DNA of 64,000 nt from Cytobacillus depressus (GCF_008923245.1 NZ_WBOS01000002.1:1-64000), one strand, 5' to 3'. Shown: positions 35,168 to 44,864, numbered from the stretch's first letter. Numbers and translations: made by a program. Notes: generated by a model not told the origin, from the letters alone.

Positions 35168-35785
35168 TTACGCATTTTTCATGATAATGGTTTCCAATGT
35201 GTTAGCTACTTCTTGGCAGCTATCAGCAATATTTTCCATGTTCTCATAAATCTCTTTATACTGAATAATTCTAATTGGATCCTTCTCAACAGTAAAAAGA
35301 TGCTTAATGGATTGGCGAAGGACGCCATCACATTTTGATTCATAATCTTTAATCTTGATTGCATGCTCACGGATTTGTAGCAATTTTTTACTTGCAAGAA
35401 GCTCGATGGACTTCTCAATTTCATATGAACAGTTTTTAATGGCATCGACAAACTTCAGCATATAATCATCTGCTTGCGTAATGGAATACATTTCAAATAA
35501 AGCTGCACAATGCTCAATTCCATCAATGACATCATCAAGACTCATCGCAAGAGCAAGAATATCTTCACGCTCAATAGGTGTAATAAAAGCGTTATTTAAC
35601 TCTTTTATTACTTCATGAACATATGTATCCCCTTTAGACTCATAGTCCTTCATCGTTTCTGAAAAGGGTTTTAAATCGCTCACATTGTTTAGTTTATAAT
35701 CGGCAAAGTAATTTGCTCCCTCTTTCACATTCATCGCTATGTTACTTAACAGTGACATAAACTTATCTTTCTTTTTTAAAGCCAT
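35168..35785 (-). CDS. DUF47/PhoU-like regulator of Pit
   Basis: 205 residues, all-helical; family PhoU_div (DUF47). MKDYESKGDTYVHEVIKEL and IKDYESKCDGVLRQSIKHL are the paired metal-site E/DxxxD repeats of PhoU-type bundles. Such proteins are encoded with PiT transporters and modulate them. Equivalent to B. subtilis YkaA. ATG behind a GGAGG at the expected distance. Confidence 0.88.
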   Translation of the reverse strand: MALKKKDKFMSLLSNIAMNVKEGANYFADYKLNNVSDLKPFSETMKDYESKGDTYVHEVIKELNNAFITPIEREDILALAMSLDDVIDGIEHCAALFEMYSITQADDYMLKFVDAIKNCSYEIEKSIELLASKKLLQIREHAIKIKDYESKCDGVLRQSIKHLFTVEKDPIRIIQYKEIYENMENIADSCQEVANTLETIIMKNA

Positions 35786-36286
35786 CTTTTAAACCTCCAT
35801 ACAAAAAATTTCACCCAAACGAAGTTAATTTTATACGAAATTGGGCGAATTAGATAGTTTTTAGTCGTAAAAAGTTGAAAATATCTAAAAAAGTTTAATA
35901 CAACTAGCTATTTTTAGTAAAAATTGAGAAATTAAAGCGGGATTTTCATGAATCCAATACCTTTCACTTAGTATGTGAAAATATTATGAGATTATAATTT
36001 TTTTGTAAATTGCCCAGTTTTGGACGAATTGAGAGCGGATATTTATTACATAAAATCAAGGCATTAGCCGTTTATATTAATTGAGCGATTGCATGAAGCA
36101 ATCGCTTTGCTTATGAATAGACCATGTTTTTTAAAAAAATGTGTAATTATGCTCGATGGTGGGTAAGTTACCTTTAAGAATAAAGCTTGTATCAAAGCTT
36201 TTATTTGCATAAAATGGTATTTGGATTTTTGTATAGAAGAAAAAAGATGAAGAAAAACTAATATTAAAACAGCAAGGAGTGATATA
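35786..36286. other. 500-base intergenic region
   Basis: Upstream of ykaA-like gene an imperfect inverted repeat TTCACCCAA (35810-35818)/TTGGGCGAA (35841-35849) may be an operator. AGCGATTGC-ATGAA-GCAATCGCT (36084-36106) is a 9-bp perfect hairpin followed by a weak T-rich stretch. No gene could be supported. Confidence 0.5.
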
Positions 36287-36547
36287 ATGTTTAGTTTTTT
36301 ATGGTCATTAATTATAGGTGGAATTATAGGCTGGATTGCCGGTATGATTGTAGGCAGAAATATCCCTGGTGGAGTGTTTGGCAATATTATTGCTGGATTT
36401 GTAGGGGCATGGCTAGGATCTGCCATCTTCGGACATTGGGGTCCAGATATCGCCGGCTTTGCCATTATCCCAGCATTAATAGGCGCCGTAGTGCTCGTCT
36501 TTCTGTTAAGCCTTATTATGCGAGCTTTTAGAAGAACAACGGATTGA
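36287..36547 (+). CDS. GlsB/YeaQ/YmgE-family small membrane protein
   Basis: 86 residues, three membrane helices; LIIGGIIGWIAGMIVGRNIPGG followed by GNIIAGFVGAWLG is the family signature (Pfam Transgly_assoc, a historical name). These proteins rise in general stress; biochemical role unknown. ATG behind AGCAAGGAGTGATATA. Monocistronic, with a terminator shared with yhcT. Confidence 0.88.
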   Translation: MFSFLWSLIIGGIIGWIAGMIVGRNIPGGVFGNIIAGFVGAWLGSAIFGHWGPDIAGFAIIPALIGAVVLVFLLSLIMRAFRRTTD

Positions 36548-36610
36548 CCGAAAAGCGAATGCGCCTTTAGGTTAGACAATTAGGAAAGTATATGCGCTTT
36601 GATAAATCAC

Positions 36611-36656
36611 AAATGGCCGATTCTAAGTCGAGATTTCGACGAAGAATCGGCCATTT
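36611..36656. terminator. Bidirectional terminator YeaQ-type gene / yhcT
   Basis: AAATGGCCGATTCT and AGAATCGGCCATTT form a 14-bp stem with T and A runs. Confidence 0.9.
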
Positions 36657-36661
36657 TCATT

Positions 36662-37597
36662 TTATAGTTCAAACTTTTCAACATTCAATAGATTTGAAAG
36701 GACTGAGGATTTATTTTCTTCAGGCAATTGAGCATGGCAGATTATCTTTTCTAAAGTAAAAGGATGGATAAACTCCAATTTAGCTGCATGTAAAGCTTGT
36801 CGGTCAAACAAGGGCTTTCCTCCATATAAACGATCTCCTGCTAATGGATGGCCAATATGGCTAAAATGGACACGAATTTGATGTGTACGTCCAGTTTCTA
36901 ATTGACATTTGATTAATGATAAATTTTCTTTTTCATACGTTTTCAATAATTGAAAATGTGTAATCGCGGGCTGTCCGCTAGCCGATACGCGCCGTCTCGT
37001 CGCATGATGGCGATCACGGCCAATGGGCTCTTCAATTTTACCCTTTTTTGTTTTAATCTTGCCATGGACGAGAGCAAGATACGTTCGTTTAATTAATCTT
37101 TCTTCCAGCATCCGATCCAAAATACTGCCTGCAAGGGAATGCTTTGCAAAGAGGACGGCGCCAGTAGTATCGCGGTCAAGTCTGTGGACATGCCTTACTT
37201 TCTGATATTCGCCTTCAGATTGTAAATAGTATGCTGCAGCATTCAATAATGTATTTGTTTGACTAGAATCGTTCGGATGCGTATCCATATGTGCCGGCTT
37301 ATTTAAAACCATTATATGGTCATCTTCATATAGAACTTCAAGAGGATGAAAGGCCGGCACCCCCCCAGCAGCTTCTTCAAAAAACATTTTAATTTGCAGC
37401 TTATCATTGCTCTTTAATGGAGCATTCCAAGGAGTGAACTCCCCATTTACTTTAATATCTTTATCCATTCTCATCTGATGTATTTGTTTCTTTGGTGCAT
37501 TCCAAATATTTCTAAGGATTTTATCAATAGTAAATCCTTCCCACTCAAGGGGAACAGTTAATTCAAACCAATCTCCGTATCTTTTGGATTTTATCAT
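36662..37597 (-). CDS. yhcT: RluA/RluD-family pseudouridine synthase (YhcT)
   Basis: 311 residues: N-terminal S4-like RNA-binding part (residues ~15-75), then the synthase domain with catalytic Asp141 in HRLDRDTTG and the family end motifs ETGRTHQIRVHFSHIGHPLAGD. Converts uridine to pseudouridine in rRNA or tRNA; target unknown. Named by gene order (next to yhcU, as in B. subtilis). Confidence 0.88.
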   Translation of the reverse strand: MIKSKRYGDWFELTVPLEWEGFTIDKILRNIWNAPKKQIHQMRMDKDIKVNGEFTPWNAPLKSNDKLQIKMFFEEAAGGVPAFHPLEVLYEDDHIMVLNKPAHMDTHPNDSSQTNTLLNAAAYYLQSEGEYQKVRHVHRLDRDTTGAVLFAKHSLAGSILDRMLEERLIKRTYLALVHGKIKTKKGKIEEPIGRDRHHATRRRVSASGQPAITHFQLLKTYEKENLSLIKCQLETGRTHQIRVHFSHIGHPLAGDRLYGGKPLFDRQALHAAKLEFIHPFTLEKIICHAQLPEENKSSVLSNLLNVEKFEL

Positions 37598-37726
37598 AAT
37601 TTTCTCCTAACTATCGTAAAAATGATCTTATTATGCCTTTAATTACCACCCTATATTACCTAGTGAATATGGTATTCTATTGGTATATTTCACGAAAAGG
37701 TTAATGATTAAAAGGTGGTTATTTAT

Positions 37727-38125
37727 GTGAAGGTTGTTTTTGCATCAACTCCTGAACAAGTGCAGAAAATTGAAGAACTTGTCCAAAGTTTATTTTCAAA
37801 TATCTTTCCGCAATATTTTCCTGATGAAGAAATTAAACAATTTGAGCGCTTGCAAGTATTACATACTACATCGAGGCATTCAGAAAATTTTACAACATTA
37901 AAAGAAGCTTACCAAGTGATTTCTAGTTTACAAACGATTATTTCCATATTAGAATCTTCCAATTTAGATGAAAGATATGTGAGCTTATTTGAAAAGAATG
38001 TTTATACATTGCAATCATTTGGACTATGTTTCCCGTTCTCTTATAGTCATTTTTGTGAAGAAAAAATGATGAAGGAAGATATGCTGAGCATTTATACTAA
38101 AGCTGCGAATGAATTATTAATATAA
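37727..38125 (+). CDS. yhcU: YhcU family protein
   Basis: 132 residues from a GTG behind AAAGGTGG, beginning MKVVFASTPEQVQKIEELVQ; a DUF5365-like helical protein conserved next to yhcT in bacilli. No enzymatic motif seen, cytosolic, function unknown. An in-frame GTG 12 bases upstream overlaps the ribosome site and is rejected as start. Confidence 0.8.
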   Translation: MKVVFASTPEQVQKIEELVQSLFSNIFPQYFPDEEIKQFERLQVLHTTSRHSENFTTLKEAYQVISSLQTIISILESSNLDERYVSLFEKNVYTLQSFGLCFPFSYSHFCEEKMMKEDMLSIYTKAANELLI

Positions 38126-38129
38126 TATG

Positions 38130-38163
38130 AAAACGCCTGCAAAGTGAATTGCTGGCGTTTTTT
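38130..38163. terminator. Terminator behind yhcU
   Basis: AAAACGCC and GGCGTTTT with a T run. Confidence 0.85.
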
Positions 38164-38164
38164 A

Positions 38165-38638
38165 CTACTTTTGACTATTTTCGCTAAACCATTGCTTAAA
38201 TACAGCCTCGTCTTGTTCCCCTGTAATACGATTTACTTCTTTTCCGTTTTTATATTGAACAATGGTTGGTGTCTGCGTAATTAAATATTTATCCCAGCCT
38301 TTATCAAATTCAAGAAGATTAAATTGGACAAGATCGACGTTTATATCTTTAGCAAGTGGGGCAACAACAGGTGTTGTTTTTTGGCAATGTGAACAAGTTG
38401 GACTATAAAAATAAACAGTAACATCCTCTTTATTTTTTAGTTTTTTATCTAATTCCTCGGGAAGGATTAAGTTTTGATAGTTAGGATCATCTAGTTGTGC
38501 AATAGTCTCTGGATGGAGTGTATCTTTTTTATATTTATTATCCTCAGAAACCTTTTCTTCGTTTTGCATTTTTGTCAAAAAGCCTACAGCCCCAAATAGG
38601 ACTACAATGACAGCAAGAAAAATTACTACTTTTTTCAT
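38165..38638 (-). CDS. Membrane-anchored thioredoxin-like protein
   Basis: 157 residues: N-terminal membrane anchor (~4-22), then an extracytoplasmic thioredoxin fold with active site SPTCSHCQKTTP (CSHC) and cis-Pro in TQTPTIVQY. Starts one base after the bdbC stop, so coupled to it. Likely partner of BdbC in forming disulfides outside the cell, in the manner of BdbD/BdbA-type DsbA equivalents. The CxxC with Ser-His resembles oxidising (DsbA CPHC-like) sites. Confidence 0.85.
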   Translation of the reverse strand: MKKVVIFLAVIVVLFGAVGFLTKMQNEEKVSEDNKYKKDTLHPETIAQLDDPNYQNLILPEELDKKLKNKEDVTVYFYSPTCSHCQKTTPVVAPLAKDINVDLVQFNLLEFDKGWDKYLITQTPTIVQYKNGKEVNRITGEQDEAVFKQWFSENSQK

Positions 38639-38639
38639 G

Positions 38640-39077
38640 TTATTTTACCTCTTTCGTTTTTTTCCATAATAAGTAACTGCATATAAAAATAGTGATAAAC
38701 GCAATTAAAGCTAAAAAAGGAATCGTGATAAATCCTAACCAGTTTATGTATTGTCCAGTACAAGGAACCCTCCCGCACGAAGCAGCATGGTCTGCAAGAA
38801 AGGAGACCTTTTGAATGGAATAATGATAAATGGAAATACAGGCACCAATTCCAGAGAGGACCATTGTATAAATGGCGATTCGATAATCCTTTCTTATAAC
38901 AGCCATCCCTAGTAAAATAACAAAGGGATACATAAGGATTCTTTGGTACCAGCATAGTGTACATGGCTCATACTGGCGAATCTCTGAAAAATAAAGGCTT
39001 CCAAACATCGCTATCACAGAGGCAGCCCAAGATATAAATAATATAGATTCCCGATTATCTTTTTGAGGTTTGCTCAT
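38640..39077 (-). CDS. bdbC: DsbB-family disulfide oxidoreductase BdbC
   Basis: 145 residues, four membrane helices. Two Cys pairs: CTLC in the first external loop (YEPCTLCWYQR) and CGRVPC in the second. Reoxidises extracytoplasmic thiol oxidases and passes electrons to quinone. ATG (MSKPQ) is chosen since AAGGAG lies six bases before; five codons upstream an alternative ATG lacks a site. Confidence 0.9.
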   Translation of the reverse strand: MSKPQKDNRESILFISWAASVIAMFGSLYFSEIRQYEPCTLCWYQRILMYPFVILLGMAVIRKDYRIAIYTMVLSGIGACISIYHYSIQKVSFLADHAASCGRVPCTGQYINWLGFITIPFLALIAFITIFICSYLLWKKTKEVK

Positions 39078-39319
39078 AATGTACTCCTTCAAATTGATGA
39101 TTAATAAATTATAGTACTTAACGATTAGCTTTGTAAATTATTTACGGATTTTATCATTTTTTATTCTAAATTCCGTCATAATTTTGTCATGAGCTTATCT
39201 TAATATCAAAAAATTCATCAGATATTTTTGTCATAAAAACAAGAAAAATTTTAAAAGGGAATATTCTCTATTTATTGAAATAGAATGATGGATGGCTTTT
39301 TAATTTAGGAGGGAATTAC

Positions 39320-41062
39320 GTGAACTGGAAAGAACAAGCAGCTAGATGGATGGAGTATGAAAAATTAGATTTGCACTTAAAAGAGGAACTTCAAAAATTG
39401 AAAAACGATGAAAGGCAGCTAGAGGATGCTTTTTATAAGGATTTAGAGTTTGGTACTGGCGGAATGCGTGGAGTCATCGGCGCCGGGACTAATCGCATGA
39501 ATATTTATACTGTGAGAAAAGCATCAGCTGGCTTAGCCGCTTACATAGAAGAAAATGGAGAAAAAGCGAAAAAACAAGGGGTTGTCATCGCCTATGATTC
39601 CCGTCATATGTCAAAGGAATTTGCCATGGAAGCGGCAAAGACGCTTGCGTCAAAAGGGATTCAAGTTTATGTTTTTCATGAATTAAGACCGACGCCTGAA
39701 CTATCCTTTGCTGTCCGGTACTTACAAGCATATTCAGGTATTGTGATAACTGCCAGCCATAATCCGCCTGAATATAATGGCTATAAAGTGTATGGGGCTG
39801 ACGGTGGCCAGCTCCCACCAAAAGCGGCAGATCTCGTTATTTCAAAAGTTAATGAAATTGAAAATGAACTTTTGATAGAAGTAAATGATGAGATTTTATT
39901 AAAAAAGCAAGGGCTAATAAAAATCATAGGCGAAGAAATAGACAAAAAATATGTAGAGCACCTATTAACTATTTCTGAAAATCCTGAGCTTGGCAATGAA
40001 GTGGATCTTTCCATCGTATTTACGCCATTACATGGAACAGCCAATAAACCGGTACGGGATGCGTTACAAGCATTGAAATATAAAGTACATATTGTGAAAG
40101 AACAGGAGCTGCCAGATCCTAATTTTTCTACTGTGAAAAGTCCGAATCCAGAGGAAAAGTCGGCTTTCGAAATGGCGATAAAGGTTGGAGAAGAGAAGAA
40201 AGCGGATCTTTTAATTGCAACTGATCCTGATGCAGACAGATTAGGGATTGCTGTTAGAAATCATTCTGGAGAATTTGTACTTTTAACTGGAAACCAAACG
40301 GGAGCGCTCCTTCTGCATTATATTTTATCTCAGAAAAAGGCAAAGAATACCCTTCCGGAAAATGGCATCGTCTTAAAAACAATTGTGACATCAGAGCTTG
40401 GCAGAAAAATTGCTTCTTCCTTTGAACTTAAAACTGAGGATGTTTTAACAGGGTTTAAATTCATTGCCGAAAAAATAAAGACGTATGAAGAATCAGGTGA
40501 ATATCAGTTTTTATTCGGTTATGAAGAAAGCTATGGCTATTTAATAGGAGATTTTGCCCGCGATAAAGATGCGGTGCAAGCAGCTCTTTTAGCTACTGAA
40601 GTGGCAGCCTACTATAAGAAAAAAGGAATGACTTTATACAAAGGCCTATTGGCTTTATTCGAGCAATATGGATATTATCTAGAGGACCTTGAGTCCATTA
40701 CGTTGAAAGGGAAGGCTGGTGCAGAGCAAATTCAGCAAACATTATCATCCTTCCGTTCTAATCCTCTGCAGCAATTAGGTGATTTAAAAGTAACAGCGAT
40801 TGAGGATTATTTAACTGGCATACGTACTAAAAGCAATGGTGTTAAGGAAACCATAAACCTTCCAAAGTCAAATGTAATTAAATACTTTTTTGAGGACGAA
40901 TCTTGGATTTGCTTAAGACCATCAGGAACAGAGCCGAAAATTAAATTTTATTTTGGTATTAACGGGTTAAGTGAAACGGAAAGTAAGGAAAAACTACAGT
41001 CAATTAAACAGAATTTCATGGCGATTGTTGACGAGAAGTTAAATTTAACTACTGCTCAATAA
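39320..41062 (+). CDS. pgcA: Alpha-phosphoglucomutase / phosphomannomutase
   Basis: 580 residues from a GTG behind TTAGGAGGGAATTAC. Four-domain phosphohexomutase: phosphoserine loop [13 protein letters not shown] (Ser146), metal-binding DPDADRLGI, sugar-binding GYEESYGY and phosphate-binding [12 protein letters not shown]. Interconverts glucose 1- and 6-phosphate for UDP-glucose and teichoic-acid synthesis; length equals B. subtilis PgcA (581). Monocistronic. Confidence 0.95.
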   Translation: MNWKEQAARWMEYEKLDLHLKEELQKLKNDERQLEDAFYKDLEFGTGGMRGVIGAGTNRMNIYTVRKASAGLAAYIEENGEKAKKQGVVIAYDSRHMSKEFAMEAAKTLASKGIQVYVFHELRPTPELSFAVRYLQAYSGIVITASHNPPEYNGYKVYGADGGQLPPKAADLVISKVNEIENELLIEVNDEILLKKQGLIKIIGEEIDKKYVEHLLTISENPELGNEVDLSIVFTPLHGTANKPVRDALQALKYKVHIVKEQELPDPNFSTVKSPNPEEKSAFEMAIKVGEEKKADLLIATDPDADRLGIAVRNHSGEFVLLTGNQTGALLLHYILSQKKAKNTLPENGIVLKTIVTSELGRKIASSFELKTEDVLTGFKFIAEKIKTYEESGEYQFLFGYEESYGYLIGDFARDKDAVQAALLATEVAAYYKKKGMTLYKGLLALFEQYGYYLEDLESITLKGKAGAEQIQQTLSSFRSNPLQQLGDLKVTAIEDYLTGIRTKSNGVKETINLPKSNVIKYFFEDESWICLRPSGTEPKIKFYFGINGLSETESKEKLQSIKQNFMAIVDEKLNLTTAQ

Positions 41063-41072
41063 AAAAATGTTA

Positions 41073-41103
41073 GCACCGAAGAATATAGCTTCGGTGTTTT
41101 TTA
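41073..41103 (+). terminator. Intrinsic terminator of pgcA
   Basis: CACCGAAG and CTTCGGTG with a T run. Confidence 0.9.
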
Positions 41104-41219
41104 CTTCTGAAATCTACAACTTTAGTCGTAGATTTTCTCATTCCAATTGCTAAGGCTTAAAGCTTGAAAAAGATTTATAATGGATTTAAAGGATATTGGG
41201 ACGAGACGGAGGAATATAG

Positions 41220-42341
41220 GTGTCATCGGAAAACCGCCATTCGGAGATATGGATATTAAAAGAAATTGCTGAACTGTTAAATGAAGGGACCGAGATGAAG
41301 GGCCTTTTATCAGAGGTTCTTGCTAAATTACTTCATGTTACTGGACTTGAAACGGGATGGATTTTTTTAATGGAACGAGATGGGAGCTATGAATTAGCTG
41401 CAATGGAAAATCTGCCGCCCGCCTTGTCACATAGCAATTGTGCGCCAATGTGCAAAGGAGACTGCTGGTGCATTGATCGCTATAACAATGGAAGATTGTA
41501 CAAAGCAATAAATATTATTGAGTGCAAAAGAATTGAGGATGCCTTATTTGAAAAAAGAGCAGACACAAACAATTTAACACATCATGCCACCGTTCCACTT
41601 CGGGCAGGGGAGGAAAAGTTCGGCATTCTTAATGTAGGGGCCCCGCATAAGACGCATTTTTCTCATGAAGAATTAGCTTTACTGGAATCCATTGCCTTTC
41701 AAATTGGTACTGCCATAAAGAGAATTAAGCTAACAGAACGTGAGCAGGAAAACGCTCTTACAGCCGAGAGAAACCGCTTAGCAAGGGACTTACACGACTC
41801 CGTCAATCAGCTTCTGTTTTCCTTAAGCTTGACAGCAAAGGGAGGAGTAGCGCTCACAAGAGAACAGGAAACAAAAGAAACATTCGCATATATTCAAGAT
41901 TTAGCACAGGAAGCTTTGAGTGAAATGCGGGCATTAATATGGCAACTGCGGCCGAGAGGTTTGGAAAATGGCATTATAAGTGCACTAATTAATTATGGAG
42001 AAATGCTTGATTTAGAAGTGAAAACAAAGGTAACAGGAGTTGTTTCACTGCCTGGGATAGTAGAAGAGGCAATGTGGCGAATTGGGCAAGAGGCGCTTGC
42101 AAATTGTAAAAAGCATTCTCAGCAATCTAAAGTTGATTTGATGATAACTGTAGAAAAAAATCAAGTTAAGATGGTTATTTCGGATAATGGCTGTGGCTTT
42201 CACTGCGATGAGAGTCTTAAAGATATTCCGACTCTTGGCTTAAAGAGCATGAAGGATCGAACTGAATTCTTAAATGGACAGTTTAATCTAAAAAGCTCTG
42301 AAAAGCAAGGGACTTCCATTGAAATTTGTATACCAGTTTAG
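41220..42341 (+). CDS. yhcY: Sensor histidine kinase YhcY (GAF, HisKA_3)
   Basis: 373 residues, no membrane helix. GAF domain (~10-170) with a cysteine cluster C74, C78, C82, C84 and C102 that could hold an Fe-S centre, as described for AirS of staphylococci; then HisKA_3 with H192 (RLARDLHDSVNQLLFSLSL) and a NarL-type ATPase domain. GTG start behind GACGGAGGAATATAG. The next gene, a LuxR-type regulator, begins 10 bases on, and azr follows, as in B. subtilis yhcY-yhcZ-yhdA. Redox or oxygen sensing is inferred. Confidence 0.88.
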   Translation: MSSENRHSEIWILKEIAELLNEGTEMKGLLSEVLAKLLHVTGLETGWIFLMERDGSYELAAMENLPPALSHSNCAPMCKGDCWCIDRYNNGRLYKAINIIECKRIEDALFEKRADTNNLTHHATVPLRAGEEKFGILNVGAPHKTHFSHEELALLESIAFQIGTAIKRIKLTEREQENALTAERNRLARDLHDSVNQLLFSLSLTAKGGVALTREQETKETFAYIQDLAQEALSEMRALIWQLRPRGLENGIISALINYGEMLDLEVKTKVTGVVSLPGIVEEAMWRIGQEALANCKKHSQQSKVDLMITVEKNQVKMVISDNGCGFHCDESLKDIPTLGLKSMKDRTEFLNGQFNLKSSEKQGTSIEICIPV

Positions 42342-42351
42342 GGGGAGAAAA

Positions 42352-42993
42352 ATGGCTATACGTGTGTTAATTGCAGATGATCACCATGTTGTTAGGCGCG
42401 GATTAGTTTTTTTTCTAAAAACGCAGGCGGAGATAGAAATCGTTGGTGAAGCTAAAAATGGACAGGAAGCAGTTGAACTTGCCATTCAGATTCAGCCGGA
42501 CATTGTGTTAATGGATTTAGAAATGCCCGTATTAAATGGCATTGAGGCAACGAGGGAAATAAAAAAACAATGTCCAGACATAAAAATTATGATGTTAACG
42601 AGCTTTTCAGATCAAGATCATGTTATTCCAGCCCTTGAAGCTGGTGCTTCAGGCTATCAATTAAAGGATATTGAGCCGGATGAGCTTGTTAAAGCGATCA
42701 TCCAATTAATGAGTGGAAATAATCAGCTTCATCCAAAAGCAACGACTCATTTATTAACCCATTTATCAGCTAAAAACCAATTTGAAAAAAAGCCGCTAGA
42801 TGAGCTAACGAAACGGGAGCTTGAAGTTTTACAGGAGATTGCCAAGGGAAAAAGTAATAAAGAAATTGCCGCAGATCTTTTCATTACGGAGAAAACAGTT
42901 AAAACCCATGTGTCAAATCTTCTATCTAAGCTTGCTCTTTCTGACCGGACTCAAGCTGCGCTATATGCAGTAAGAAATGGCATAATAAAGTGA
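42352..42993 (+). CDS. yhcZ: Response regulator YhcZ (NarL/LuxR type)
   Basis: 213 residues: receiver with D9/D10 and phospho-acceptor D55 (IVLMDLEMPVLNG), C-terminal LuxR helix-turn-helix (LTKRELEVLQEIAKGKSNKEIA). ATG with AGGGGGAG before it; the site overlaps the kinase stop. The last codons and TGA lie inside the end of a family-2 repeat. Partner of YhcY. Confidence 0.92.
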   Translation: MAIRVLIADDHHVVRRGLVFFLKTQAEIEIVGEAKNGQEAVELAIQIQPDIVLMDLEMPVLNGIEATREIKKQCPDIKIMMLTSFSDQDHVIPALEAGASGYQLKDIEPDELVKAIIQLMSGNNQLHPKATTHLLTHLSAKNQFEKKPLDELTKRELEVLQEIAKGKSNKEIAADLFITEKTVKTHVSNLLSKLALSDRTQAALYAVRNGIIK

Positions 42994-43140
42994 AACTTCA
43001 TTCAGTGGGGGGCTTTTTCCCCCAGTGAATGTTAGTTGAACTTATCGGGCCTTTACGGGCAGTTGATCTCCCACCTAAGCTTCTCCGATTCATCTAAAGT
43101 TTTGAGGTGGGAGTCTTACTGCCCGTTAATCTGCGATAAA
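42985..43140 (-). repeat. Family-2 structured repeat, copy 1 (reverse)
   Basis: Read on the minus strand it begins TTTATCGCAGATTAACGGGC and ends GAAGTTTCACTTTAT. Stems: ACGGGCAGT/ACTGCCCGT, GACTCCCACCTC/GAGGT..GGGAG-type inner stem, and a terminal hairpin CATTCACTGGGGG/CCCCCCACTGAATG that can also end yhcZ transcription. The repeat edge overlaps the yhcZ stop codon. No ORF. Confidence 0.85.
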
Positions 43141-43257
43141 ATAATGTTCACTTTACGTAAAAATAAGTTACACTCTCTCCCATTCCGCAAAAATATTAAC
43201 AAGCGCTGAGATTGACATATGTATTTCATTAAATCATGGAAAAAACCAAAAGGAGAG

Positions 43258-43794
43258 ATGATGATTTTGAAACTGTTAATTATTAATGGCAGTCCAAGAA
43301 AAAAAGGCAGAACAGGGATTGCCTCCAGATTTATCGCCAAGAAATACGGAGTGGAGCTAATTGATTTAAGCATCGGGGAGATTCCTTTATATAATGGAGA
43401 AGAAGAGCAATATCAAATGCCCGCTGTTAAAGCGTTACGCGAAAAGGTCGCAAACGCAGACGGATTTATTCTTGCCTCTCCTGAGTACCATAGCGGAATG
43501 AGTGGAGCATTAAAAAATGCTCTTGATTTCTTAGGAAATGAGCAATTTGCTAATAAACCTGTCGCATTGCTTGTAGTAGCAGGGGGAGGAAAAGGCGGCA
43601 TCAATGCTCTCTCGAATATGAGAATCGTGGGCAGAGGCGTCTATGCTAATGTAATCCCTAGACAACTCGTTTTAGATCCGGACTGCTTCGATTATGAAAA
43701 CGATTGGCTTTTCGAAGAGCCAGCGAAACAAGTAGATCAATTAATGAATGATCTACAAATGTATACGAATATGTATGTTCAAATGAAGGGTTAA
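43258..43794 (+). CDS. azr: NADPH-dependent FMN reductase / azoreductase (YhdA)
   Basis: 178 residues. Flavodoxin-like fold: INGSPRKKGRT binds FMN phosphate; SPEYHSGMSGALKNALDFL and VAGGGKGGINALSNMR are almost identical to B. subtilis Azr/YhdA. Reduces azo dyes, quinones or metals with NADPH. Start ATG or the next ATG (43261) behind AAAGGAGAG. Neighbour of yhcYZ as in B. subtilis. Confidence 0.9.
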   Translation: MMILKLLIINGSPRKKGRTGIASRFIAKKYGVELIDLSIGEIPLYNGEEEQYQMPAVKALREKVANADGFILASPEYHSGMSGALKNALDFLGNEQFANKPVALLVVAGGGKGGINALSNMRIVGRGVYANVIPRQLVLDPDCFDYENDWLFEEPAKQVDQLMNDLQMYTNMYVQMKG

Positions 43795-43862
43795 AACTTT
43801 TTAGGCACATTTTTTAAGAGAAATTAACGGAAAAATTGATTAATGAGATGTGACAAAACTTG

Positions 43863-43896
43863 AAAAACACGGTTCCTTTCTCGAACCGTGTTTTTT
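43863..43896 (+). terminator. Intrinsic terminator of azr
   Basis: AAAACACGGTTC and GAACCGTGTTTT with a T run. Confidence 0.9.
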
Positions 43897-43904
43897 GGTG
43901 GAAT

Positions 43905-44082
43905 TGTCTATCTTCAGCGCCTACCTCCTCGAGGTCACAAGCCATTCCTCCCAGAAAGGAAAGTTCACTTTTCCGTGAGGATTGTTGTGTGCTTGTCGGG
44001 GGTGACCACTAAGGAAAGCTTCTTAGAATAGTCATCGCAGGAACAATTGATCTGTAATTGTTCCGAAGGCGCTTCCGCATTT
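43905..44082 (+). repeat. Family-1 palindromic repeat, copy 3
   Basis: Starts GTCTATCTTCAGCGCCTACC and ends GAAGGCGCTTCCGCAT. This copy has the alternative right-hand module ATCGCAGGAACAATTGATC...AATTGTTCC (a hairpin), also found at 47663 and 55093. It fills the azr-yhdB gap. Confidence 0.85.
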
Positions 44083-44086
44083 CGTT

Positions 44087-44338
44087 TCATTGTAATTGAA
44101 AAAGCTCCTCTTGAATATCTACAGCAGTGTTGGTATTTGCATGGTCGATGTATCTGAGTAAAGAATATAAATGTCGTTCTATAACGGAATAATCTTTTTC
44201 AAAGTTGTAGGCATGAAGAAAATGCTCAATTTTTTTGGAAAGAAACTGATCTTCTGTTCTGACCATTAGAATTAGCAAATTATCCCATTCTGAACGGTGT
44301 GTATAATATAACGCACGGTCATAATCAAGTTTATTCAT
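44087..44338 (-). CDS. yhdB: YhdB-like protein
   Basis: 83 residues beginning MNKLDYDRALYYTHRSEWDN. Small, charged, helical; no known domain. Identified by similarity to the start of B. subtilis YhdB and by its place between azr (yhdA) and yhdC. ATG behind GGAGGAAAGGAC. Function unknown. Confidence 0.75.
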   Translation of the reverse strand: MNKLDYDRALYYTHRSEWDNLLILMVRTEDQFLSKKIEHFLHAYNFEKDYSVIERHLYSLLRYIDHANTNTAVDIQEELFQLQ

Positions 44339-44543
44339 TTGTCCTTTCCTCCTCTTTAAGGAGTTGACTTTAGCATATGATTTTGCGATGAAAAATTACG
44401 GTGTAAATGTTGGACATATTGTCATGTTGGGATTATCAATTTTTACCTGCATAAAAGAGCGATCGTTAACGAGTAAAACATCATACATAAAATAAAAAGT
44501 CATCGCAAATAATAGGTGAAAGAACAAAATTGGGAGGAAGAAA

Positions 44544-44864
44544 ATGAAAAAGCTATTTTGCATATTATTAACGATTGGCTTATTTTTGAACGCCAATATT
44601 TTTGCATCTGCGGAAAACCAAGCCCCCGATTATGAAAAATACGGCCGAATTGCCATTTCAGTTGTGAAAGAGAATTATCCTGGCATCGATGTCGTCGATT
44701 ATGAATACGCTGGCAGACAGAAATTATCTGAAACAGACGTAATAGACTCCTTTATATTTCAAGTGAAAGAAAATAATCAGCCTGTCAAGGTAACAGTGAG
44801 AGTTTCCCATAGTTTAAAAAATAAAAAGCTTCTTCAGCTAATAGTAGAAGAGCAAAAGGGGTAA
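44544..44864 (+). CDS. yhdC: Secreted YhdC-like protein (DUF3889)
   Basis: 106 residues: signal peptide (KKLFCILLTIGLFLNANIFASA, cleaved ~22-24), then a small alpha/beta domain (YGRIAISVVKENYPGIDVVDY) typical of the DUF3889 family, fold similar to PepSY. ATG behind TTGGGAGGAAGAAA. Function unknown. Confidence 0.8.
   Translation: MKKLFCILLTIGLFLNANIFASAENQAPDYEKYGRIAISVVKENYPGIDVVDYEYAGRQKLSETDVIDSFIFQVKENNQPVKVTVRVSHSLKNKKLLQLIVEEQKG

Noticed and set aside
35001-35338. Plus-strand frame of 139 codons over pit and the DUF47 gene
   Set aside because: Antisense shadow of two well-supported genes.
43219-43257. Upstream ATG extending azr by 13 codons
   Set aside because: The added residues do not match the family start, and AAAGGAGAG stands before the later ATG.
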